DNA from: Ktedonosporobacter rubrisoli
GTDB taxonomy: Bacteria; Chloroflexota; Ktedonobacteria; Ktedonobacterales; Ktedonobacteraceae
Assembly (NCBI RefSeq): GCF_004208415.1
Contig: NZ_CP035758.1
Location: 3,596,001 to 3,660,000, forward strand
Direction: 5' to 3'
DNA length: 64,000 nucleotides
This document shows positions 1-8,861 of this stretch, piece by piece (position 1 is the first letter of the stretch; every line of letters starts with the position of its first letter). The position numbers and the translations under genes are program-made. The notes beneath the pieces were generated by a model. It was not told where the DNA came from and ran no database searches. It saw only the letters and a program-made list of their open reading frames with translations.

Positions 1-1
1 A

Positions 2-529
2 CTGTTTGAACGTCTAGAGCACTTAAGGTATCTCAACATAACAGACAACCAATTGCGCGAACTGCCTGCTACGCTAGGGCATCTCACAAAGTTGAGGGAG
101 TTAAGAATATACAATAATCAACTCAGCGAACTACCTGAGACAGTGGGTAATCTGACTGATCTAAAAGAATTGCATGCTATGAACAACGCATTAGTTGCTT
201 TACCAGCATCGTTGGGAAAGTTGAAGAGTCTGACAGAGTTACGACTATCTAATAATCGCCTGGCTCTGTTACCAGAAACATTTGGCGAGATGAACAATCT
301 TGCGCTTCTCGATTTGCGCAATAACCAGTTACAGGAGCTGCCGGAGACATTTGGCAAATTGAGCAATCTCACCCATCTCGACCTGCGCGCTAATCAATTG
401 AGAACGTTGCCAGCAAGCCTTTGTAAGTTGCCAAAACTTGAGAAATTAGATCTACGCTGGAACAAGTTGACGAGATTTCCTGACTGGTTATCTCAGCTTG
501 AACGGCGCGGATGTATGCTCTATCTATAA
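2..529 (+). CDS. Leucine-rich-repeat protein, 5' end outside window
   Basis: The frame is open from the left edge, so this is the 3' part of a longer gene; the TTG at 53 is only an internal codon. The visible 175 residues are about seven tandem 23-residue repeats of the type LPxxLGxLxxLxxLxLxxNxL, the pattern of bacterial typical LRR proteins. The frame ends with a short cap (DWLSQLERRGCMLYL) that commonly closes such domains. No signal peptide or catalytic domain is visible in this part; in the family the LRR is a protein-binding module and is often fused to kinase, GTPase (Roc) or TIR domains that would lie upstream. Function of the whole protein cannot be judged. A symmetrical terminator follows at 703-746. 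Confidence 0.85.
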   Translation: MFERLEHLRYLNITDNQLRELPATLGHLTKLRELRIYNNQLSELPETVGNLTDLKELHAMNNALVALPASLGKLKSLTELRLSNNRLALLPETFGEMNNLALLDLRNNQLQELPETFGKLSNLTHLDLRANQLRTLPASLCKLPKLEKLDLRWNKLTRFPDWLSQLERRGCMLYL

Positions 530-702
530 CTGAACAGTACCCATTTCCGAGAAGAGTGATCACTAACAAAAAAGGCTTAACAGGTCCATCGATCGCTTTT
601 CTTACATGGCGAGCCAGTCTGCATGTTCGTTGAGGTGCAAGCAGCAATAGGGCCAACCCTCGTCTTATTCCAGAGATACAAGAGATTGACTTCCCTCGAA
701 CC

Positions 703-746
703 AAAACAAAGAGAGGACTATACCTTTTACGCTCTCTCTTTGTTTT
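703..746. terminator. Bidirectional rho-independent terminator
   Basis: Perfect 13-bp arms (703-715 and 734-746, AAAACAAAGAGAG and its complement) around an 18-nt loop, with A-run on one side and T-run on the other. It lies between the converging LRR gene and the leftward small gene ending at 761, so it can serve both strands. Confidence 0.75.
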
Positions 747-760
747 GTGAGAGATGATAC

Positions 761-928
761 CTACTTCTGCTGATTGGACTTTTTTACTGCCTGCTGTTCT
801 TCCGTAATTGGCAGGCGAATGGGCGTCTCAGGATCGGTGACAATGGTATAGATCAATTCTAATTCCTCGTCCACCTCATTCAGGTGAGCGGGTTGGTTGG
901 GCTGCTGGGTGGGTTGTTGATCGGCCAT
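761..928 (-). CDS. Small acidic protein, 55 aa, unknown function
   Basis: A short leftward gene beginning MADQQPTQQPNQPAH and ending QQAVKKSNQQK. The first 15 residues are Gln/Pro-rich and probably disordered; the middle (NEVDEELELIYTIVTDP) is acidic and could form a short helix and strand. An excellent ribosome binding site (AGAGGAGGGA) sits about 12 bases upstream and lies inside the end of the HAD gene, whose stop codon at 876 falls inside this gene, so the two overlap by 53 bases in different frames and may be translationally coupled. It ends just before the terminator at 703-746. I do not recognise the family. Confidence 0.6.
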   Translation of the reverse strand: MADQQPTQQPNQPAHLNEVDEELELIYTIVTDPETPIRLPITEEQQAVKKSNQQK

Positions 929-1664
929 GTGAAAGGACTCCCTCCTCTTGGATGAGATCAGCGAAGTGGTTCCAGGATGAACAGATCACACTACGAAACG
1001 GATATCTACGTAGTTGCCCTTCCTCAAGCATTTTCACGTTATAGCCAACCAGGACGAACCGCTCTTGCTCACCTAACACTGTCTGTGCATCGGCAGAAAG
1101 CGCTGACCATCCTTGAGCAAACAATTCTGGTCGATCATCGATAAGAATGGCCTGCTCTTGTGGGTGATTGTGTAACCAGGAGGCAATTACTGGGAGTTTA
1201 CTGGCCCCGTGGCCACTGAAATGTACCCGGTGGGGAAAGGGATAGTGGTAATGGCTGAGCCATTGTTTGGTAGAGGTCTGAATGCGCTCGTTTATTGCTG
1301 CATACTTTGCCCGCATACTCGCCGGCGCATGTGGTTCGAGCAGGACCAAGCGAGCAGTAGCATAGCTCATAGTGTGTCCTGCTTGTGCCAGCATCAACAA
1401 GGCGTGCTGGCTCCCTTCAATAGGTATATGTTCTCTCAGAATAGAGGGTTCAAGATTCAGGCTGGAAAGAAACTTCTGGCGCTTGCGCTCTCCCTCAGCA
1501 CCAATTTTCTCAATGAGGGCCGGCAATTGCAAGAAATCTTCCCAGCTGAGGGTTGCCAGTTGCTCGGGCGGCAGAGAGAGCTTGAGGGCAACATTGAGGA
1601 GCCGCATAGTATGTTGCGGGTTACGCCTGGCAATTGTGCCGTCGATATCCACAAAAATATGCAT
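876..1664 (-). CDS. HAD-like hydrolase
   Basis: A 262-residue haloacid-dehalogenase-superfamily protein. The N-terminus MHIFVDIDGT carries motif I (DxDGT, nucleophile D6 and acid/base D8); YATAR resembles motif II and the ILIDDRPE segment near residue 170 fits the acidic motif IV, so the catalytic Asp set appears complete. Members are Mg-dependent phosphatases or nucleotidases acting in the cytoplasm; substrate unknown. I prefer the ATG at 1664 (GAGG nine bases upstream, DxD at the usual place) over the ATG at 1679, which would add five residues. It lies 40 bases behind a methyltransferase gene on the same strand and overlaps the small gene after it, so the three probably form one transcript. 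The C-terminal 20 residues (rich in Thr, Pro, Ser) may be unstructured. Confidence 0.75.
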   Translation of the reverse strand: MHIFVDIDGTIARRNPQHTMRLLNVALKLSLPPEQLATLSWEDFLQLPALIEKIGAEGERKRQKFLSSLNLEPSILREHIPIEGSQHALLMLAQAGHTMSYATARLVLLEPHAPASMRAKYAAINERIQTSTKQWLSHYHYPFPHRVHFSGHGASKLPVIASWLHNHPQEQAILIDDRPELFAQGWSALSADAQTVLGEQERFVLVGYNVKMLEEGQLRRYPFRSVICSSWNHFADLIQEEGVLSHGRSTTHPAAQPTRSPE

Positions 1665-1704
1665 CTTCGTTGTCCTCATCGCCTTTAGATTCCACTTGCA
1701 TCAT

Positions 1705-2586
1705 TCATCTTCGCGCCGGCGCCTGGCCCCAGGCGGTGAACAGGTGACCGTGGATTTGAAACGTGGATTGTCCGAGCTCGGTCAAAACCTGTTGGGAAAG
1801 CGCATCATAATCCTTGGGCAAGCAGCCCCATTTCTGCAGAAAGGGACGCAGCGTAAGCACAAGAAAACGAATGTCTTCCTGATAGGCCTCTGCTGCGGAG
1901 GTGCCAGCCTGGAAGCCGAGCGGCTGCCTGCGGCTCTTGGCATGCAGGCAGCCGTGCTGGCTAAGCAGATCGAACAGACGGGTAGCTACTGATGCGCCAT
2001 CCTGCGTGAAGAGATGGCCAGCCTGAAAAAATGCCTCCACCAGATACCGATGGAACTGGGTAAGCGCTGGGCTGGTAGTCTCTGGCGCTAATTCACCTTC
2101 AACGACCCTAACGATGCCTCCAGGTCGGCAGACGCGTTGCATCTCGCTAAGCAGTTTGGGCCAATCCCAGGTGCGCAAAAAGCTGATACCAAAGCGCAAG
2201 TTCACAAGGTCAAAATAACCAGAGGGAAATTCGAGCATGCGCAACGCATCCATGACCTGAAATTCCATTCGCGATGTCAGGCCTTGCGCCTGGATTTGGG
2301 TGCGGGCTGCCTCGATCATGCGCCGACTCACATCGATACCGATAAGTGTCGAGATGCCTGGGTAGGTCCTGGCCGTCTCGATCAGCCAGCCACCCGAGCC
2401 ACAACCTACGTCAAGGAGCCGGCGTATCTGGGTTGGATCATCTTGTTCGGGCAGCACCCCACCCATTGCTACCGTGAAGAGATGATCCTGGACCTGTAAG
2501 CGCTCAAGCTCTTGTTGGTTGGAGCAGTCCTGCACTATGTAGGTCGAGGGCTGTTCGGTTGGAGGTGTCTCAAAGGGTGATGGCAT
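1705..2586 (-). CDS. Class I SAM-dependent methyltransferase
   Basis: A 293-residue Rossmann-fold methyltransferase. Motif I is LLDVGCGSGGW at about residue 58, followed by the acidic loop IGIDVSRRMIEAAR that binds the ribose, and by the motif FDLVNLRFGISFL and CRPGGIVRVVEGE further on, typical of the Methyltransf_11/25 type. The last 100 residues are a helical cap likely to bind the substrate, which cannot be deduced. Start at ATG 2586 is chosen because AGGAA lies nine bases upstream; a GTG at 2595 would add three residues. It heads a likely operon with the HAD hydrolase and the small protein. Confidence 0.8.
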   Translation of the reverse strand: MPSPFETPPTEQPSTYIVQDCSNQQELERLQVQDHLFTVAMGGVLPEQDDPTQIRRLLDVGCGSGGWLIETARTYPGISTLIGIDVSRRMIEAARTQIQAQGLTSRMEFQVMDALRMLEFPSGYFDLVNLRFGISFLRTWDWPKLLSEMQRVCRPGGIVRVVEGELAPETTSPALTQFHRYLVEAFFQAGHLFTQDGASVATRLFDLLSQHGCLHAKSRRQPLGFQAGTSAAEAYQEDIRFLVLTLRPFLQKWGCLPKDYDALSQQVLTELGQSTFQIHGHLFTAWGQAPARR

Positions 2587-3021
2587 GCTACACACTTCCT
2601 GTTCTTGCAGGCAGATCTTCTATCATCTACCTCTGCCTCTCGGAGAGGTTCCATCCTCCCTGCAAAGAAGTATAACACCAGCTTTGCCGTTCTGTCGAGC
2701 TTTTCGCACGTAATCTGAGGCTGGGGCTTTTTTCTTGCGACTGCAGCTTTCTCTTGAGCATGTAATAGTGAGAAAGGCTGTCATCTGACGCATATCTCCC
2801 TTTTTGGGGCGCAGATATGCATCGTATTTAGACCTCCATTTGCCTCTTGCCTCGAAGGCTGTAGGGTTCTCTCTGAGAGCTGAGAGAGCGCTGTTCTAAG
2901 GAGCTGAAGCTTTCTGCTAAGCAAGATAATGCGCGTGGAAAGTCAGTCCCTCTATCTGCATAATTGCTGCACTCTTCTGCTAGTTCTCGTCAAGCAAGCT
3001 CCTCTCGCTTTACTAGATCTG
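2587..3021. other. Intergenic, no gene seen
   Basis: Stretch between two leftward genes. The part next to 2586 must hold the promoter of the methyltransferase cluster. I see no convincing reading frame, repeat or RNA; a rightward open frame at 2929-3159 has no family features and runs antisense into the LUD gene. Confidence 0.5.
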
Positions 3022-3660
3022 CTAGAAGCCAAGCTGCTGCTTGACCAGGACCGTCGTAATCCGACCAGGCTTGTGCTCTGCAGTGATGGTCAGCAGTTTA
3101 TTGATGGCGCTTACGGCACTGAGCTGGCCGTAAGCGCGCTGCATACGTTCACTTTCTAAGGGAAGGCAATAGTCGCGGATGCGGCCCAGTCCATCTTCCA
3201 GTGTGCCCACGAGCTTTTGCGTGCCCACCACCCAGATCACCTTGCTCGCACCACAGGCCGCGGCGCTTAACTGGCTGCCAGAGGCTGAGGCAATGAGCAC
3301 TTCGCCAGCTTCGGTGACGGCGTGGACGCTCCCCACCAGGACATCGGGAGCAGCGATCAGCTTGCGTATCTTGTTGCGCTTGGTTGTGTGATCAAGCGCC
3401 GCAGCCTGAACGCGCACTGATTGAAAGCGGGTTGCGCGTTCGATCTGCTCAGAGAGGCCAATCATCTCAAGAGTCCGTGAGGGCAAATCATAGACTGTTG
3501 CACCATTGGGGATCAGTTCAAGCACACACTTGCTGGCTTGTTCGCCGGTCTCACAGACGACCACGCGGATACCGTGGGCATGCAGGGCCTTGACGGTCTT
3601 CTCGATCTGCTGCCCCGATGCCAGATGAGTAAATATGGAAGGTGAGAGATTGCTAGTCAT
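3022..3660 (-). CDS. LUD-domain protein (LutC/YkgG-like)
   Basis: A 212-residue protein of the LUD (lactate utilisation, formerly DUF162) fold. Features that fit are the conserved ...GATVYDLPSRTLEMIG segment, the AAPDVLVGSVHAVTEAGEVLIASASGSQLSA core with its Gly/Ser-rich nucleotide-like loop, and VIWVVGTQKLV near residue 150, which is the typical order in stand-alone LUD proteins. LutC acts with LutA and LutB in L-lactate oxidation, but neither is present here, so the role is open; many solitary LUD proteins exist. Start at ATG 3660 follows GAAAGGGAA ten bases away; the longer frame back to 3750 lacks a ribosome site and homologous sequence. Neighbours give no operon. Confidence 0.8.
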   Translation of the reverse strand: MTSNLSPSIFTHLASGQQIEKTVKALHAHGIRVVVCETGEQASKCVLELIPNGATVYDLPSRTLEMIGLSEQIERATRFQSVRVQAAALDHTTKRNKIRKLIAAPDVLVGSVHAVTEAGEVLIASASGSQLSAAACGASKVIWVVGTQKLVGTLEDGLGRIRDYCLPLESERMQRAYGQLSAVSAINKLLTITAEHKPGRITTVLVKQQLGF

Positions 3661-3833
3661 TGAGCGCGTTTTCCCTTTCTTTCTCGTATAAATGTTGAGA
3701 TGCACCTGGGTGCACTGGCTCTGGTGACACGCTCTCCTCTCGCCGCTCATATGGTCGCTCAGATCAATGATGCCTACAACCGTTCAGCACTAGAAGAAAG
3801 GTCCATATGCAACCAGGTTCATCCAAAAAAGTA

Positions 3834-4280
3834 CTATGGCAAAAGTTCGAGCACCGCTTTGCCAAGCCCCAAATCGACCGGCACCGAAGCCTGCATGTGG
3901 ACAATTAGCCACTTGCCACCGATCTTGCGGAAGCAAGCGGTCCAACGCAGCCAGTGACCAATCTTCTGCCCAGTGGTCATGCTTCCGCTCAGTCGGTTGA
4001 GGCTGTGAGCAAAGGCCATGTCATCGCCCACGGTGATATCCAGGTTAGCTATTTCATAGTTGATTGGACCCGGAAACGACGTGAACGCCTCTTCCCATCG
4101 TTTCCTGTGTGCCTCTACTCCCAGGCTATGCAGCGGGGGCGTGATGTCGAACGACACGAAATCGGGAGCGTACATGGACAGAATCCCATCGATGTCCCTC
4201 GCGAGAATCGCCTCGACCCCCCTCTCTATGTTCCTTTTGATTTCAGCTTTATCGTCGTTCTTGTTGTCTTCAATCGACAT
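3834..4280 (-). CDS. SnoaL-like / DUF4440-type protein
   Basis: A 148-residue protein of the NTF2-like alpha+beta barrel family. It shows the usual order: N-terminal helix EAILARDIDGILSMYAPDFVSFD, the loop PPLHSLGVEAHRKRWEEAF, strand DDMAFAHSLNRLSGS and the closing W-rich strands GHWLRWTACFRKIGGKWLIVHMQASVPV. Such proteins are ketosteroid-isomerase-like enzymes or binding subunits; substrate unknown. The start at 4280 has a strong AAGGAGGAA site seven bases upstream; extending to 4370 is not supported. A truncated sigma factor with its own SnoaL-like tail lies divergently to the right, and SigJ-type factors often sit beside such genes, so the two may once have formed a regulated pair. Confidence 0.8.
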   Translation of the reverse strand: MSIEDNKNDDKAEIKRNIERGVEAILARDIDGILSMYAPDFVSFDITPPLHSLGVEAHRKRWEEAFTSFPGPINYEIANLDITVGDDMAFAHSLNRLSGSMTTGQKIGHWLRWTACFRKIGGKWLIVHMQASVPVDLGLGKAVLELLP

Positions 4281-4290
4281 TGTTTCCTCC

Positions 4291-4476
4291 TTACGGAATG
4301 CGCATGAAAGACATCTGTCCACTTTCGTGAGCCATGTCTCCGGCGCGCCATTCGGGTAGATTCTTCGCAATGATCACCTCTCGGCCCAATTCATCCGGTG
4401 ATTTCTTCTCTCCTTTTGTGCTTTCGAGCCGAGTAAGCACCTCTGCGCCCTGTGTTAGTAGCATTACAGCTCTCAT
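4291..4476 (-). CDS. Possible 61-aa protein, unknown
   Basis: An open frame in the same direction as the SnoaL-like gene, ending ten bases before its start, as a cotranscribed gene would. The product (MRAVMLLTQGAEVLT... GDMAHESGQMSFMRIP) has the look of coding sequence but I do not recognise it, and the ribosome site is weak. It could be a remnant of a larger gene cut off by the rearrangement that also truncated the sigma factor at 4576. Confidence 0.3.
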   Translation of the reverse strand: MRAVMLLTQGAEVLTRLESTKGEKKSPDELGREVIIAKNLPEWRAGDMAHESGQMSFMRIP

Positions 4477-4575
4477 ACCCAACTTGTAGGGGCATCATAC
4501 TGAAAGAGCATTGTGTGGGCACATTTGTGACAACCAATACCTGTCACAAAAAGGACCCCTCGACGCTCTTTCTAT

Positions 4576-5178
4576 GTGAAGATATTTTTGGAGGAATCTC
4601 CACAACATTTTTACCAAATGGAGAGCTTTATCCTGCTAGAACGGCTGCACCCAGCCGAACGAGCCGTCTTCCTGCTCCGCGAGATCTTCGAGTACGATTA
4701 CGCAGAGATCGCTACCTTTCTTGAAAAAAGTGAGGTCACGTGTCGGCAGTTGTTCAGCCGGGCCAAGAAACACCTGGGCGAGCACCGCCCCCGCTTCCCA
4801 GCATCCCCCGAAACCCAGAAGCATCTGCTCATCAGTTTTTCTCAGGCGGTAAGGTCTGGTGAGATGGCCGCCTTGATGAATCTGCTGGCAGAAGATGTCA
4901 CGTTTTGGGGCGATGGCGGCGGCAAAGTTTCGGGGGCCGCGACGCAACCGATAGCTGGGTGTGAGGCCGTGACACGTTTCTTGCTAGAAACAGGGAGTGC
5001 GGTCTGGCAGTCGTTACCGCAGGGGTTCCAGGTAGAGTTGGCAACAGTCAATGGTCAACCAGCTTTGATTACGCGCGTCGGCTCGCGCACCCTTTCAGTG
5101 CTGACGATTGAAGTGAAAACCGGGCATATTCAGACCATTCGTATTGTATCCAACCCGGATAAACTCTCCCATGTCTAA
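4576..5178 (+). pseudogene. SigJ-type ECF sigma factor, 5'-truncated
   Basis: The 200-residue frame contains sigma region 4 (about residues 22-75: LHPAERAVFLLREIFEYDYAEIATFLEKS, then CRQLFSRAKKHL) followed by a SnoaL-like domain (about 88-195), the architecture of ECF group 41/SigJ factors. Region 2, needed for core RNA polymerase binding and -10 recognition, is missing: a complete family member has roughly 90-100 more residues in front, and the sequence upstream (4483-4575) shows no matching code in any frame. The GTG at 4576 and the ATG at 4618 lack a good ribosome site. It is therefore most likely a remnant, although expression of a domain-only protein cannot be excluded. Confidence 0.7.
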
Positions 5179-5462
5179 CACCACATGTTGCATCTACCCC
5201 AAGCGTGGACCGAGACGCCTCTAGGCCATTCGAAACTCGGAAGAGATGACAAAAGTGAGTTCCAGGCCCCAGCTCAATACGGCACTTCAGGCACAATTCC
5301 CCAACATCTCCATGCCGTATGATACAGCTCGGCTTGCGTAGCACGAGCCTCGCTGCTATAATCACCAACATAACGCGTTGGGGAATTCGCGCGAATATGA
5401 CATAATTTGCGCTAATAATCTGTATCAATCAAGGATCATCCGGCCAACGGGAAGTATTTTGT

Positions 5463-8400
5463 ATGCCTAGAACGTCTGCCTATACGCTTGTCTGGCTTGC
5501 TCAACCAGCTGCCTATGAGCTGCGCAAACAAGGAAAAACTGTGGGACGCTTTCTCAGCCCTGGTGATGAGCAATGGATCGCTCAGGCTGCCAGCCTCTCT
5601 TCTTTTTCTTTTGAAGGCCAACATGGACATTTGACCCTTTTGAAGGAAACGCGTGCGCGTGGCAACGGCTACTGGTATGCCTATCGAACTCAGAACGGTC
5701 GTACGCTTAAGCAATATGTGGGCTCAACACCCTATCTCACTATTGCACATTTAGAAGAGATTGCACAGGTTCTCACAGCCCGCCAATATCGTGCTACCCT
5801 TGGATCAAAAGGCCAGAAAGAAAATACAGCGAGCATATACGCGCCACTGCTTTTATCTAAATTGCGCTTGCCTCACTTGCCTACACCTCTCGTTTTGCGC
5901 GAACGCCTGCTTACTCAGCTCGACGAGGCTCTAGAGCATAAACTTACGCTTGTCTCTGCTCCTGCAGGTTTCGGCAAAACAACCCTGATCAGCCAGTGGA
6001 TAGCAGATCGCACTTCCTCAACTCATGCTCGTCCTCTTACCATTGCCTGGATCTCGCTAGATGCCGGTGATAACGATCCTATACGTTTCTGGCACTATAT
6101 CTTCACGGCTTGCCAGAAATTTGCAGCCTCGGTGGGACATTCAGCGCTTCTGCAGTTACGCTCAGGCTGGCAACCTCCCTTTGAGCACTCGCAGTTGGAG
6201 ACATCTCTTACTACCTTCCTTAACGAGCTATCTGCCCTCACCAATGAAGGCCTTCTGGTGTTGGAAGACTACCATCTGATTACAGAGGCACAGATTCATG
6301 AGACACTGGCGTTTGTGCTTGAGCACCTTCCCTCCGCTCTGCATGTGTTGCTGATAACGCGCAGTGAGCCCCCACTTCCGCTGGCTCGCCTACGCGCTAG
6401 CGGCGATCTCTATGAGCTACATGCGGCTGATCTTCGTTTCTCCTCTACCGAGACAGAGGCCTTCCTGCAACAAGCTATGCCGCTCAGACTTTCCCCACAA
6501 GCAATCAGACAGATTGAGATTCGCCTGGAAGGCTGGGCTGCGGGCCTGCGCCTGGTCACACACGCATTACATAGGTACAGTTCTTCTCAAGAAGCTGAAC
6601 ATTTTCTTCTGAATTTCGCTGGAAGCCACCGATCAGTCCTTGAATATTTTGTCACCGAGTTACTGGAAACTCAGCCCGAACCTTTACAGCGTTTCCTTCT
6701 ACTTACCAGCGGCCTTAGCCGTCTCACCGGTCCCCTATGTGATGCTCTACTTGGGCGCAAGGATAGCACCCAATATCTAGAGACCCTCGCCCGGTCCAAC
6801 CTGTTCCTGGAAGCCCTTGATGCTTCTGGACGCTGGTATCGCTACCATACGCTTTTCGCCGAAGCTATGCAGCATGAGGCCCGTCGTCGCCTGGGTGAAG
6901 AGGCCTTAAGAGATGCCTTTCATAAAGCCAGTCTGTGGTACGAAGAGCACGGCTTACAGACCGAGGCTATCGAAGCTGCCCTTCAATCTCAGAACATGCT
7001 CATCACAGCAGAGTTGATCGAACATTTTATTGATAGCCATGAAATCCATGGATTCCGCACGTTGCAACGCTGGCTAGAACAAGTTCCAGAAGGGGTTCTG
7101 TCTGTCCGCCCCACGCTCTGCCTGAGTTACGCTTCAGTTATCATGTTCTCCAGCCCCTACAGGCTGCCTCCAGCAACTCTGGCTCAGATTGAGAAACTGC
7201 TTCAGGCGGCGGAACAGGGCTGGCAACATGAGCAAAATAAGGCCAGACTGGGAGAGGTTTTCGCTTTCCGCTCACTAATCGCTTGGCGGCACGCTACGCT
7301 CAAACAGGCGATAACCTATGCGGAGCAGGCGCTTGCCTGCCTTCCACGTGAAGAACTGCCCTGGCGCAGCATTAGCCTATCCGTCATAGGTATGGCCGAG
7401 GCATCTTCCGGCCAGCTCTCGCTAGCTCGCACACGGCTAGAGGAAGCAAAAGTGCTATGTGAAACCATTGGCAATCATCATTTCAGCCGACCAACTACTA
7501 TTATGCTTGGCAGTGTCTGTGTTGAGCAAGGAGAATTACACCTTGCAGCTAAATATTATCGTCAGGCACTGACAAACGCTAAAGAACATGAAGATCTCTC
7601 AGACATAGCCCATGCACAATTGAGCCTGGCCCAGCTCTCTTATGAATGGAATGATCTAGCCGAAGCAAGGCAGATTGTCAGTGAAGTGCTAACTTCAGGC
7701 CTGCCAATCCTTGACGAAGAAATTCGCCTTAACGCTCACCTTCTCCTCGCGCATATTGACTATGCCCAGGGAGAACCTGCTGCCGCAATACACGAGTTGG
7801 GTAGCTTGCTCGACTGGCTACAATCTCATAATCTTCACTCTTTTACGCGAGCTGTTCTGGCTCATCAGGTGCAGTTTGAGCTGGCCTGTGGCGATCTAGC
7901 TGCTATATGCCGCTGGCTTACTCTGCACGAGCGCTTTGATAGTGCTCCATCTTTCGCCCTCCACGAACAAGAGGTGCTGCTGATGGCTCGCTGGCATCTT
8001 AGCCAGGATAAACCTATGCAGGCCTTGTCGCTGCTCAATCCAGTACTGGAAGCAGCTTACGCAGCCGGTCGTATCCAGAGTGTATTAAAGCTTCAGGTGC
8101 TTATGGCCCGGGCCGAAGCTGCCAGCAGGCAAGGACACGAGGCCCGTCAACGCTTGCAAGCTGTACTCAGTCGGGCTTACAGTGAGGGTTATCTGCGTCT
8201 TTTTCTAGATGAAGGGGTTACGCTAATTCCTTTACTGCAAGCTATTCTTGCGCATCTGCATGACAGGCCTTTAAGTGCTTACCTGCAAACTATTCTGCAA
8301 GCTTTCTCGGCTGAGCATAAGGACGAACGCAATCCCTACCCCTCTGACTATGCATCTCTGACCGCACCGCTCTCCCCTCAGGAACTGCGTGTCTTACGCT

Positions 8401-8558
8401 TGCTGTCTGCCGGTCGCTCCAATCCGGAAATCGCGCGTGAATTGGTAGTCTCTGTCAATACTATCCGCTCACAAGTACAGAGCATTTATCGCAAGCTCAA
8501 CGTCAATAACCGCATCGCAGCTATGGAACTGGCCCGCCATTTGCACTTACAGAAATAA
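5463..8558 (+). CDS. MalT-type LuxR transcriptional regulator (LAL family)
   Basis: A 1031-residue STAND-class regulator. Residues 1-125 form an N-terminal domain seen in Ktedonobacteria regulators (WLAQPAAYELRKQGKTVGRF... GNGYWYAYRTQNGRTLKQYVG). A P-loop follows with Walker A SAPAGFGKTTL near 165 and Walker B LLVLEDYHLI near 264, then a winged-helix segment, a long TPR-like superhelix (about 480-930), and a C-terminal GerE/LuxR helix-turn-helix from about 967 (LSPQELRVLRLLSAGRSNPEIA, VNTIRSQVQSIYRKL). Such proteins switch on binding of an inducer to the repeat domain while ATP is bound. The oxidoreductase and exporter genes downstream on the same strand are plausible targets. No strong ribosome site precedes the ATG. 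Confidence 0.9.
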   Translation: MPRTSAYTLVWLAQPAAYELRKQGKTVGRFLSPGDEQWIAQAASLSSFSFEGQHGHLTLLKETRARGNGYWYAYRTQNGRTLKQYVGSTPYLTIAHLEEIAQVLTARQYRATLGSKGQKENTASIYAPLLLSKLRLPHLPTPLVLRERLLTQLDEALEHKLTLVSAPAGFGKTTLISQWIADRTSSTHARPLTIAWISLDAGDNDPIRFWHYIFTACQKFAASVGHSALLQLRSGWQPPFEHSQLETSLTTFLNELSALTNEGLLVLEDYHLITEAQIHETLAFVLEHLPSALHVLLITRSEPPLPLARLRASGDLYELHAADLRFSSTETEAFLQQAMPLRLSPQAIRQIEIRLEGWAAGLRLVTHALHRYSSSQEAEHFLLNFAGSHRSVLEYFVTELLETQPEPLQRFLLLTSGLSRLTGPLCDALLGRKDSTQYLETLARSNLFLEALDASGRWYRYHTLFAEAMQHEARRRLGEEALRDAFHKASLWYEEHGLQTEAIEAALQSQNMLITAELIEHFIDSHEIHGFRTLQRWLEQVPEGVLSVRPTLCLSYASVIMFSSPYRLPPATLAQIEKLLQAAEQGWQHEQNKARLGEVFAFRSLIAWRHATLKQAITYAEQALACLPREELPWRSISLSVIGMAEASSGQLSLARTRLEEAKVLCETIGNHHFSRPTTIMLGSVCVEQGELHLAAKYYRQALTNAKEHEDLSDIAHAQLSLAQLSYEWNDLAEARQIVSEVLTSGLPILDEEIRLNAHLLLAHIDYAQGEPAAAIHELGSLLDWLQSHNLHSFTRAVLAHQVQFELACGDLAAICRWLTLHERFDSAPSFALHEQEVLLMARWHLSQDKPMQALSLLNPVLEAAYAAGRIQSVLKLQVLMARAEAASRQGHEARQRLQAVLSRAYSEGYLRLFLDEGVTLIPLLQAILAHLHDRPLSAYLQTILQAFSAEHKDERNPYPSDYASLTAPLSPQELRVLRLLSAGRSNPEIARELVVSVNTIRSQVQSIYRKLNVNNRIAAMELARHLHLQK

Positions 8559-8861
8559 CTTCACGCACCTGGCAAATACAATCTTGCATCAAGCTCACTG
8601 CTTGACGATCTGAAAAGTTCTCAACATTTCTCTCAACTGAGACGTTGAAACCAGTTTTCCACTTCCTCGTGTGCGAGCTCACGAACGATCTCAACATTTA
8701 AATGCAGCGCTTCGTCTGGTAATCATCCGGCGCCAGATCGCGATAATCATCGCATTGGGTGATGTCAGTTCATCCACTCTTCTCCTAAGCTATACCCACT
8801 AACAAAACAAATAGCCCGCATAATCCGGACTATTCCAGCTTTAGAAAAGAGGAAATGATAT
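8559..8861. other. Intergenic, promoter region of the oxidoreductase/exporter pair
   Basis: About 300 bases with no gene. It contains several short sequences related to TCTCAACATTT (around 8619-8633 and 8689-8700), which could be half-sites for the upstream LuxR protein, but their number is too small to be sure. Confidence 0.3.

Noticed and set aside
1372..1992. 206-codon rightward frame across the HAD and methyltransferase genes
   Set aside because: Runs antisense over two well supported genes and has no motifs.
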